A stretch of DNA of 64,000 nt from Acuticoccus sp. MNP-M23 (GTDB taxonomy: Bacteria > Pseudomonadota > Alphaproteobacteria > Rhizobiales > Amorphaceae), in assembly GCF_031195445.1 (NCBI RefSeq), contig NZ_CP133480.1, forward strand, positions 682,001 to 746,000. The letters run 5' to 3'. The position numbers and the translations under genes were made by a program. Shown here in pieces: positions 57,654-64,000 of the stretch. The notes under the pieces are model-generated. The model was not told the DNA's origin. It saw only the letters and a program-made list of their open reading frames with translations, and searched no databases. The first letter of the stretch is position 1; each line of letters starts with the position of its first letter.

Positions 57654-58100
57654 TCAGATCGATACTCGCTCCACCTCATCAAGGCTGATCTCGTCTGCCC
57701 GCCAGTCGTAACCACGCGTTGTGCGCGTTGAGGCGTGGTTCGCCATCTGAGCCGCCTTCTCGAGCGTCCCGTCGTTCTTGAGGTAGGCGGTGATGCCTGT
57801 CGCCCGGAACGTGTGGCATCCGATCAGCGTGTCGATATCGGCCGGCCGCGTCCGTCGCCGGATCATCTGCCAGACATTCGCCTGGGGAAGGCGGCGCTCT
57901 GAGAGCGTTTTAGTATCCCGGTCAATGGTGCAGAACATATGGCCCGTGCAGTCCTCACACAGGCCGCATTTGTCGAGATAATCGTTCAGATAGCCTTCGA
58001 GGATGTGGTGGCGGGGCACCTTGTGACGGTTGCCACGCTTTTCGTGGAGACGCACCCAGAGCTGCTCCCATGCCTCGGCGGTCGAGCACCGGCATCCCAT
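57654..58100 (-). pseudogene. Tyrosine integrase, 5'-truncated
   Basis: Only the C-terminal half of a phage-type integrase remains: VRLHEKRGNRHKVPRHHILEGYLNDYLDKC, the catalytic region CHTFRATGITAYLKNDGTLEKAAQMANHASTRTTRGYDWRADEISLDEVERV with Arg, His and Tyr. The first domain is missing beyond 58100 and no start signal is convincing. It lies between an IS5 element and the copper cluster. Confidence 0.75.
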
Positions 58101-58167
58101 CCCGACGCACGATTTGGCGCTGCCCCCTCCCCCGTCGACGTCTATCGACGAACGCTCGATTTCGCGG

Positions 58168-58653
58168 TCATTGCGCCGCCATCTGTGCGTTCAGCGTGTC
58201 GTGGCGCTGGCGAATTTCCTGAGGCCATCGGCTCTTGATGTAGGAGAGGACGGCGATGATATCTTCGTCGGTCAACATGCCTTCGTATGCCGGCATATTG
58301 GAAAAATATGGCTCACCGTTCCCCATCTCCTTTGGCAAACCGTACTTGGTCAGCTTGAACAGGAGCGCATCGGGATGGTGCCAGGTGTGCCCCGTCTCGT
58401 CGTGGGGAGGGGCGGGCAGGCGGCCATCCGGCCCTTGCTCGCGCCAGTTGGGCTGACCCTCGAGGTTCGGGCCGTGGCAGGAGGCGCACCGGGTTTCGTA
58501 AATGGTTTGGCCGAGTGCCACGACCTGCGCATCACCGGGCAGGAGGCGTTTGGGCGGGTCGATTTTCGGCGGCCAGAGGCCGAATGCGGCAACCGCCGCA
58601 AGGCCGATTGCAACGCCAGCGCCTGCAAGAAGTAAGGGCCGCATGAGGCGCAT
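58168..58653 (-). CDS. Membrane-anchored or exported cytochrome c
   Basis: A 161-residue protein: an N-terminal hydrophobic anchor (LLLAGAGVAIGLAAVAAFGLW), haem motif CASCHG, the distal Met in SNMPAYEGMLTDEDIIAVLSYIKSRW. It is a class I cytochrome c of the type often encoded with DUF411 proteins and copper genes. It starts 4 bases after the DUF411 stop; ATG 58644 is an alternative. Confidence 0.85.
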   Translation of the reverse strand: MRLMRPLLLAGAGVAIGLAAVAAFGLWPPKIDPPKRLLPGDAQVVALGQTIYETRCASCHGPNLEGQPNWREQGPDGRLPAPPHDETGHTWHHPDALLFKLTKYGLPKEMGNGEPYFSNMPAYEGMLTDEDIIAVLSYIKSRWPQEIRQRHDTLNAQMAAQ

Positions 58654-58657
58654 CCGC

Positions 58658-59128
58658 TCAGCGGCCCGCTTGGTAATAGACAGACGCGCCCTCGGCGGCG
58701 TCCCCGCCGAAGCCCAGCACGTCGTACCGGGCGCGCGGATCATTGCCCATGCCCACCGAGCCCATCGGCATGCCGGGCACCGCAATCCCGCGAATGGCCG
58801 GCCGCTCCTTCAGCAACTTGGCGATCGCTTCGGGCGGGACATGCCCCTCGATCACATAGCCCTCCACCGCGGCGGTGTGGCACCCCTCGAAACCAGCCGG
58901 CACGCCGGCCTGCTGGCGCACGGGAGCAAGGTCCTCCAGCTCCGTGATCTCAACCTTGTAGCCGATGCGATCCATGTGGTCGGCCCAGCTCGTGCAGCAG
59001 CCGCACCATGGCGTCTTGTAAACGTGCATCGTGTGGTTCTGCGGCTCCGCGTGCGCCGTGCGCGGCAATCCAGGCATCGCGACAATAGCGAGGGTCGCGG
59101 CAAGTGCTGCCGCGTAAAACATCTTCAT
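58658..59128 (-). CDS. DUF411 exported metal-binding protein
   Basis: A 156-residue protein with a signal peptide (MKMFYAAALAATLAIVAMPGLPRTAHA), the metal site YKTPWCGCCTSWADHM, then FEGCHTAAVEGYVIEGHVPPEAI and GMPMGSVGMG. DUF411 proteins are copper/metal-binding periplasmic factors found in copper and silver resistance loci. It forms an operon with the cytochrome c gene and probably the glutaredoxin-MauE gene upstream. Confidence 0.9.
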   Translation of the reverse strand: MKMFYAAALAATLAIVAMPGLPRTAHAEPQNHTMHVYKTPWCGCCTSWADHMDRIGYKVEITELEDLAPVRQQAGVPAGFEGCHTAAVEGYVIEGHVPPEAIAKLLKERPAIRGIAVPGMPMGSVGMGNDPRARYDVLGFGGDAAEGASVYYQAGR

Positions 59129-59217
59129 CTTTCAGGCTCCGGGTTGCGAGAGGTGGATGTCGGCAGGTCGGGGCACACGGGCAAATTATCCTTCACATCG
59201 CGCCCGATTGCCGCTCG

Positions 59218-60075
59218 TCAGATGAGGCTGAACCATTCGGCGAGCATCCACGCGCCCATCACCATCATCACGAGGTTCTCGGTGAGGCTGATGAACCCGA
59301 GCGGTACGTTGGAGCCGCCGCCGACGCAGGCGCACTTCAGCTCGCGCTTGTCGATGTAGACCGCCTTGACGACGCTCACCGCGCCGATCGTCCCGATGAA
59401 GAGCGAAACCGAAGCGACCGGCAACACCGCCCAGTTCATGTTGGAAATGAGCGCCATCATGCCGAGGCCCGCAAAGGCCTCCGCGTAAGGATAGATATAG
59501 CCGTAGGTCACCTTGCGGCGGGCGAGAAGGTCGTAGCCCAGAAAGCCGTTCACGAAGCCGTCGACGTCCTGCAGCTTCTGCAGCGCGAGCGCGACCATGG
59601 AGAAGGCGAAGAACCACTTCACCCACGTCGCAATGGGAAAGCCTTCGTAAAGGTTGAAGACGAGCGCCAGCGCCATCAGCGCCGTGGTCGCGAAGATCGC
59701 GATGACGGGACGGTACGTCGTTTCGTCCTTGCTCTTCACGTGCTTGCCGAAGTGGCGCTGCAGATCGTCGTAGCCGCCGACGCGTTCGCCGCCGATGAAG
59801 GTCTGCGGCGTTGTCTTCACATCGTGCTCGGCCTTGAAGGCGTCCTGCTCCGCGCGGCTCGTCAGGAGGTGATCGTCAACCTCATAGCCGCGCCACTCCA
59901 GCAGCGATTTCGACTTCAGGCCGAACGGACAAAGGTGCTCCGGCGTCGCCATCCGGTAGAGCGTGGCGACCTTTTCGCCGCTGCGCCCCGGCTCGGTCGC
60001 GCGTTCTTCGGCGCGGGTGTCGCCGGACGGTCCGTCCGCGGCGTGCTCACGTTCGAGATTCTCAGCGGTGCTCAT
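59218..60075 (-). CDS. Glutaredoxin-MauE/DoxX-like fusion membrane protein
   Basis: A 285-residue protein: a glutaredoxin domain (~38-115, CPFGLKSKSLLEWRGYEVDDHLL, TTPQTFIGGERVGGYDDLQRHFG) with a single active-site Cys (CPFG), then a membrane domain (~120-285) with several helices like MauE/DoxX. It is divergent from csoR, with a TACCCC...TAGGTA operator just upstream. Probably keeps thiols or copper in a reduced state at the membrane; inference. Confidence 0.85.
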   Translation of the reverse strand: MSTAENLEREHAADGPSGDTRAEERATEPGRSGEKVATLYRMATPEHLCPFGLKSKSLLEWRGYEVDDHLLTSRAEQDAFKAEHDVKTTPQTFIGGERVGGYDDLQRHFGKHVKSKDETTYRPVIAIFATTALMALALVFNLYEGFPIATWVKWFFAFSMVALALQKLQDVDGFVNGFLGYDLLARRKVTYGYIYPYAEAFAGLGMMALISNMNWAVLPVASVSLFIGTIGAVSVVKAVYIDKRELKCACVGGGSNVPLGFISLTENLVMMVMGAWMLAEWFSLI

Positions 60076-60093
60076 GATGCCCTCGATCTTCAA

Positions 60094-60112
60094 TATACCC
60101 CACATAGGTATA
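60094..60112. promoter_or_regulatory. Putative CsoR operator, left
   Basis: TATACCCCACATAGGTATA, a partly palindromic box with the C-run and G-run spacing of CsoR/RcnR-type operators, 20 bases before the glutaredoxin-MauE gene start. Confidence 0.55.
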
Positions 60113-60203
60113 GAGGCCACAGAAAGGCAAGGGCTGACGCGAAACCGGCATTGAACCCGGGTTCAGCCCGGTTGTCGCGAGACGCCCATGCGTCCATCTT
60201 CTG

Positions 60204-60223
60204 ACCTATAGGCCTACGGGGTA
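60204..60223. promoter_or_regulatory. Putative CsoR operator, right
   Basis: ACCTATAGGCCTACGGGGTA (reverse TACCCCGTAGGCCTATAGGT), a second TACCCC/TAGGT box, about 60 bases before csoR. Together with the left box it would allow CsoR to control both divergent units. Confidence 0.5.
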
Positions 60224-60281
60224 TGGGACGAACGGCGCCCAGCGAGCGTGGTTCCTTCTGCAAGGCGGGTTTGGAGGCTGC

Positions 60282-60557
60282 ATGAAACATTGCGACAAGG
60301 GTGCGCTCCTGAAGCGCCTCTCCCGATTGGAGGGGCAGGTGCGCGGGGTCGCCCGCATGGTGGAGGAGGAGCGCTATTGCGTGGACATCCTCACGCAGAC
60401 CGCAGCAATCCGTGCCGCGCTGAAGGGCGTCGAGCGACTGGTACTGGAAAACCATGCGCACCACTGCGTGGAGGACGCCATCGCGGCCGGAGACCCCGAG
60501 GACCAGCGCACCAAGTTCAACGAGCTGATCGCTCTGCTGCAAAAGGCGCAGGCCTAG
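60282..60557 (+). CDS. csoR: CsoR-family copper-sensing repressor
   Basis: A 91-residue all-helical DUF156 protein (ALLKRLSRLEGQVRGVARMVEEERYCVDILTQTAAIRAAL). The copper ligand pattern Cys (ERYCVDI), then His and Cys four apart (HAHHC) indicates Cu(I) sensing. It is the first gene on the right side and should release its operators when copper binds. Confidence 0.92.
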   Translation: MKHCDKGALLKRLSRLEGQVRGVARMVEEERYCVDILTQTAAIRAALKGVERLVLENHAHHCVEDAIAAGDPEDQRTKFNELIALLQKAQA

Positions 60558-60709
60558 CCAAAGCTGACGCCTGCGGTGACGAGGAGGATGGCAATGGCCG
60601 ATGCTCGACACCAGCGTCCTCGCCCTCACAGCGCCCGTTGCCCATGCAGGGGACAAGCCCATGATCATCGAGATCCGACGGATCCTCTGCACAACACTCA
60701 GGAAACGCC

Positions 60710-61060
60710 ATGAAACATCATATGCTTGCCCTTGTTTTCGCCATTGTCATGGCGCCGGGCCTCGCGCTTGCGCATTCCGCCGCCAAGCCTGGTGCACCGG
60801 CGGATGGTGAAACATTGTCCGCACCGCCGGAGCTGGTCCGCCTCAATTTCGGCGATCCGATGCGGATCACCGTGCTCAAGCTCGTCGGCCCTGCCGGCGA
60901 GGTGAAGCTGGCCCGCACCGACGGCATGCAGCCGGTCACGACGCTCGAAGCGCGCCCCGAAGGCGAGATGGGTGCCGGCGCCTACGAGATCGAGTGGCGG
61001 GGGATGAGCGCGGACGGGCACATCATGAAAGGCACGGTCGACTTTCAGATCGAGCCGTGA
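60710..61060 (+). CDS. copC: CopC periplasmic copper-binding protein
   Basis: A 116-residue precursor with signal peptide MKHHMLALVFAIVMAPGLALA, the mature N-terminal His (AHSAAKPGAPADGETL) and DGHIMKGTVDFQIEP with the second His, both typical Cu(II) ligands. It overlaps the CopD start by GTGA. 150 bases after csoR. Confidence 0.92.
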   Translation: MKHHMLALVFAIVMAPGLALAHSAAKPGAPADGETLSAPPELVRLNFGDPMRITVLKLVGPAGEVKLARTDGMQPVTTLEARPEGEMGAGAYEIEWRGMSADGHIMKGTVDFQIEP

Positions 61061-62055
61061 GCGAGATCGGCGCCTTCACGATCCTCGCGATTGCGGTGCG
61101 CGCGCTGGGGTATGCGGGGAGCCTTCTGGCGGCCGGCAGCGGCCTTTTCCTGCTTGCCTGGGGCACGCGCACCTACCACGGCACCGAACCGTCTGCCGTT
61201 GACCGCGTCATGCGGCGAACGGCCCTGCTCGGCGCCGTTGCAGCCGTTGCCACCATTGTCGCCACCCTGCTGGGCCTCGGCATGCGGGCCGGAAGGCTGT
61301 CCGGCATGGGCCTTTCGGGAATGACCGATGGGGTGATGCTCCAGATCGTCTGGGAAGGCGCCGTGGGTACGGCGGTCGCGTCACGCATTGCGGGCCTTGC
61401 GGCAATTGTGGTCGGCCTTGCGGCGTTCCGGCACTGGCCTGGCGCAGTGTTGATCGGGATCGGCGCGCTCGCCACCGCGGTGTCCTACACGTTCGTCGGC
61501 CATGCGACCGAGGCGCCGCGGCTCCTCCTTGCCTTCGTGCTCACCCTGCACCTTTTGATGGCGAGCCTCTGGTTCGGCTCGTTCGCGCCGCTGATTGGCG
61601 CAACGCGCAACTTCGCGCGCGCAGATGCCGCAGCGTTGCTGGAAGCGTTCGGCCGCTCCGCCGTGTGGGGCGTTGCCGTTCTGGTCGGAGCCGGTGGAAT
61701 TTTTGCCGCAGCGCTGATCCGCAGCCCTGCGGGCCTTCTCCAGAGCGCTTACGGCCAGATCATTCTCGTCAAGCTTGGCGTGGTGGCAATGCTCCTCGGC
61801 CTTGCGGCGCTGAACAAGTTTCGCCTCGTCCCCGCCCTGGCGTCCGGCCGGGAAGGGGCGCGAACCGAAATCGTGCGCTCCGTCCGCATGGAAGCGGCCG
61901 CCATCACCATCATCCTTATCGTCACAGCAACGCTGACATCGGTGGCAACACCGCCTGTCCGAATGGACGCTGCGGACAGCAGTCAGGAGACGGCGCGACC
62001 GCCCGAGGAACCAGCGCGCTCAAGCGCCTTGCTGCGGCGTGACAGCTCCCGGTAG
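61057..62055 (+). CDS. copD: CopD-type copper import membrane protein
   Basis: A 332-residue protein with eight or so membrane helices. GTG 61057 overlaps the copC stop. CopD-like patterns: LWFGSFAPLIGATRNF, GIFAAALIRSPAGLLQSAYGQIILVKLGVVAMLLGLAALNKFRLVPAL. The C-terminus is an extra ~40 polar residues. CopC delivers copper to CopD for transport into the cytoplasm in known systems. Confidence 0.88.
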   Translation: MSEIGAFTILAIAVRALGYAGSLLAAGSGLFLLAWGTRTYHGTEPSAVDRVMRRTALLGAVAAVATIVATLLGLGMRAGRLSGMGLSGMTDGVMLQIVWEGAVGTAVASRIAGLAAIVVGLAAFRHWPGAVLIGIGALATAVSYTFVGHATEAPRLLLAFVLTLHLLMASLWFGSFAPLIGATRNFARADAAALLEAFGRSAVWGVAVLVGAGGIFAAALIRSPAGLLQSAYGQIILVKLGVVAMLLGLAALNKFRLVPALASGREGARTEIVRSVRMEAAAITIILIVTATLTSVATPPVRMDAADSSQETARPPEEPARSSALLRRDSSR

Positions 62056-62184
62056 AGCGCTTCGGGGCTGGCCGGCAGTTCATCAACTCCTCGCGCCGCA
62101 CCCGTCCGCGCTTACGGCAAAAACATCTGGCGCAGGATTTGCGTTTGGGGGGACACGGCCAACTCCGGCTCCAGGCGGTCCCAT

Positions 62185-62766
62185 TTGCGCGTACTCGTTA
62201 TCGATGAAACCCCGCTGCGCGCGTCGATCCTTGAGGAGGGCCTCCGCGAGGCGGGGCTGGAGGACGTCACGATCCTCTCCGAGACGCGCCTTCTGATGCG
62301 CCAGATCGTCGAGATCGACCCTGACGTCATCCTCATCGACCTCGAAAACCCGAGCCGCGACGTTCTGGAAAGCATGTTCCAGGTCTCGCGCACGGTGGAG
62401 CGCCCTATCGGCATGTTCGTCGACCAGTCCGACGCCGGGATGATCGAGCGGGCGGTGGAAGCCGGCGTCTCCACCTACATCGTCGACGGGCTGCGCAAGG
62501 AGCGGGTGAAGGCAATCGTCGAGATGACCGTCTCGCGCTTCAACGCCTTCAACCGGCTCAAAAGGGAGCTGGCCGACACCAAGCGCGCGCTCGCCGACCG
62601 CACATCCATCGACCGCGCCAAGGCGATCCTGATGCGGCGCCACACTATCGACGAGCCCGCCGCCTACGCCATGCTGCGACGCGCGGCGATGGATCAGCAC
62701 CAGACCATCGCCGATGTGGCGCGGGCGCTGGTCTCCGCGTCCCAGCTTCTGGAGAAACGACCGTGA
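62185..62766 (+). CDS. nasT: ANTAR-domain response regulator, NasT-like
   Basis: A 193-residue protein with a receiver-like N-terminal domain (RVLVIDETPLRASILEEGL, DPDVILIDLENPSRD with the acceptor Asp) and a C-terminal RNA-binding ANTAR helix bundle (RALADRTSIDRAKAILMRRHTIDEPAAYAMLRRAAMDQHQTIADVARALVSAS). NasT binds leader RNA hairpins to antiterminate nitrate-assimilation genes. The start is TTG 62185 by homology of the N-terminus; it has no strong ribosome-binding site and an upstream non-ATG start cannot be excluded. It overlaps nasS. Confidence 0.88.
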   Translation: MRVLVIDETPLRASILEEGLREAGLEDVTILSETRLLMRQIVEIDPDVILIDLENPSRDVLESMFQVSRTVERPIGMFVDQSDAGMIERAVEAGVSTYIVDGLRKERVKAIVEMTVSRFNAFNRLKRELADTKRALADRTSIDRAKAILMRRHTIDEPAAYAMLRRAAMDQHQTIADVARALVSASQLLEKRP

Positions 62767-63995
62767 CCCCCGTGCGTATCGGCTTCATCCCGCTCATCGA
62801 TTGCGCCGGCCTCGTCGCCGCCGTGGGACTCGGCTTCGCGGACGCAGAAGGCCTCGATGTGGCGCTGACGCGTGAAACCTCGTGGGCGACGCTGCGCGAC
62901 AAGCTTGCCGTCGGCGCGATCGACGCTGCGCATCTTCTGGCGCCGATCGCGGTCGCCTCCAAGGTCGGCATCGGCAACCCCAAGCCGCCATTTTCGGCCC
63001 TGATGAGCCTTTCGATGAATGGCAACGCCATCTCCGTCTCCCGCGCGCTGTATGGCGAGATGGCCGAGAGCCGTGAGTTTGCCGCGCCGGACGATCTTGC
63101 CGGCAAGGGCCGCGCCATTGCGAAGGTCATCGCCGCGCGCAAGGCGGCGGGCGCGCCGCGGCTGACGTTCGCGGTGGTCCACCCGTTCTCGCCGCACAAT
63201 TACGAACTTCGCTATGTGCTGGGCGCTGCCGGCATCGACCCCGACGAGGACGTCGATCTGGTGGTCGTGCCCCCTCCTTTCGTGGTCGATCATCTGCGCG
63301 GCGGCCTGATCGACGGTTTCTGCGTCGGTGCACCGTGGACAAGTATCGGTCTTCAGGAGGGGCTGACGCGCGTGATCGCGGTCAAGCCGCAGATCTGGCG
63401 CTTCGGCCCGGAAAAGGTGCTTGCAGTGCGTGAGGATTTTGCCGCGGACCGGGAGGACGTGGCGCTGCGCCTCATCCGCGCGGTCAAGGCCGGCGGGGCG
63501 TGGGCGGACGATCCGGCCAACCGGCAACGCCTCGCCGCGATGATGGCCGAGCCCGCACTCCTCGACATGGCGGCGGACACCATCGCCGGATCGCTGGCCG
63601 GCCGCGTGCCGCTGGACGACGGCCCGGCCGAAACCATTGCCGACTATGTGGTGTTCGACCGCGACGGGGCGAGCTTTCCCTGGCGCAGCCACGCGCTGTG
63701 GTTCTATTCGCAGATGCTGCGCTGGGGCCAGGTGAAGCATTCTGCGGAGGCGATGCGCGCCGCGGCCGGCGCCTACCGGCCGGATCTTTTCCGCCGCGCC
63801 TTTGCCGGCACCGACGTCACCCTGCCGGGCGCCAACGCGAAGGTTGAGGGCGCGCTTGCCGCCCCGCAGCCGGCGGGGTCGACCACCGGCCGCCTCGTTC
63901 TGCCGCGCGATGGCTTCTTCGACGGCCGCATTTTCGACCCGGACGATGTTGCCGGATACGCGTCCGCCTTCGAAGTGGGCAAAGCGCTGCGGTGA
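62763..63995 (+). CDS. nasS: NasS-like nitrate-sensing protein (NrtA/CmpA family)
   Basis: A 410-residue NrtA-like binding protein without a signal peptide (starts GTG, TPVRIGFIPLIDCAGLVAAV), hence cytoplasmic, as in NasS. Motifs TLRDKLAVGAIDAAHLLAPI, LSMNGNAISVSRALY, HNYELRYVLGAAGIDPDEDV and FCVGAPW are nitrate/nitrite-binding family features. NasS holds NasT inactive until nitrate or nitrite binds. It overlaps nasT by GTGA. Nitrate reductase/transport genes expected downstream are beyond the window. Confidence 0.9.
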   Translation: MTPVRIGFIPLIDCAGLVAAVGLGFADAEGLDVALTRETSWATLRDKLAVGAIDAAHLLAPIAVASKVGIGNPKPPFSALMSLSMNGNAISVSRALYGEMAESREFAAPDDLAGKGRAIAKVIAARKAAGAPRLTFAVVHPFSPHNYELRYVLGAAGIDPDEDVDLVVVPPPFVVDHLRGGLIDGFCVGAPWTSIGLQEGLTRVIAVKPQIWRFGPEKVLAVREDFAADREDVALRLIRAVKAGGAWADDPANRQRLAAMMAEPALLDMAADTIAGSLAGRVPLDDGPAETIADYVVFDRDGASFPWRSHALWFYSQMLRWGQVKHSAEAMRAAAGAYRPDLFRRAFAGTDVTLPGANAKVEGALAAPQPAGSTTGRLVLPRDGFFDGRIFDPDDVAGYASAFEVGKALR

Positions 63996-64000
63996 ACGGC

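Overview
The window is high-GC DNA that reads like the chromosome of an alphaproteobacterium, probably a Hyphomicrobiales (Rhizobiales)-type organism. The evidence is overall gene style: a NasT/NasS pair, a CsoR/CopC/CopD copper cluster, DapA, FG-GAP/RTX exported proteins, and DUF2924/DUF3489/serine-recombinase modules typical of that class. No 16S gene is present, so genus cannot be stated.

Layout. 1-7137 is ordinary chromosome: the start of an exported protein, dapA, a nu-class glutathione transferase, a class III CoA-transferase divergent from an HMG-CoA-lyase-family gene with its own GntR regulator, and an integral-membrane diguanylate cyclase. A tRNA-Ser(GCU) at 7571-7660 is the left attachment site of an 11.1 kb integrated element (7649-18737), bounded by an exact 15-bp repeat of the tRNA 3' end. 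The element carries integrase, AlpA, a primase-polymerase, large terminase, head adaptor, HNH nuclease, HK97-type capsid, protease, connector, portal and two zinc-finger proteins, but no tail, lysis or recognisable small-terminase gene. It looks like a capsid-encoding phage satellite (cf-PICI-like) with a HicAB pair at one end.

19-24 kb is a graveyard: a large serine recombinase with an altered catalytic Arg position and broken DUF2924, DUF3489, ParB/adenine-methyltransferase (with a G13 run) and DUF5681 genes, ending in an IS3 fragment. 24.4-37.5 kb holds a membrane-fusion protein, a DUF2161 protein, a resolvase remnant, small exported proteins, an RTX protein, a hybrid histidine kinase/OmpR-type regulator pair and a seven-bladed FG-GAP/RTX protein. 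A 17-bp direct-repeat motif precedes the kinase and one small exported-protein gene, with a degenerate copy before the RTX gene, suggesting a shared regulon.

37.8-48 kb is accessory DNA: an IS66 element, an RNase-A-like toxin with its CdiI-type immunity gene, an in-frame resolvase/LysR chimera, a short AlpA-like operon, and a decayed IS21 whose istB is split by an apparently intact 1197-bp IS3 element with 4-bp target duplication. 48.1-56.6 kb is a compact six-gene operon on the minus strand of mostly exported proteins (two related secreted proteins, one with a VWA domain; a LemA-like stub; a DUF3137-like membrane protein; a secreted beta-rich protein; a gluzincin-like metallopeptidase). No described system with this composition is known to me. 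An IS5 element and an integrase remnant follow, then a divergent copper cluster (cytochrome c, DUF411, glutaredoxin-MauE fusion versus csoR-copC-copD) with two CsoR-like operators, and finally nasT-nasS for nitrate-responsive antitermination.
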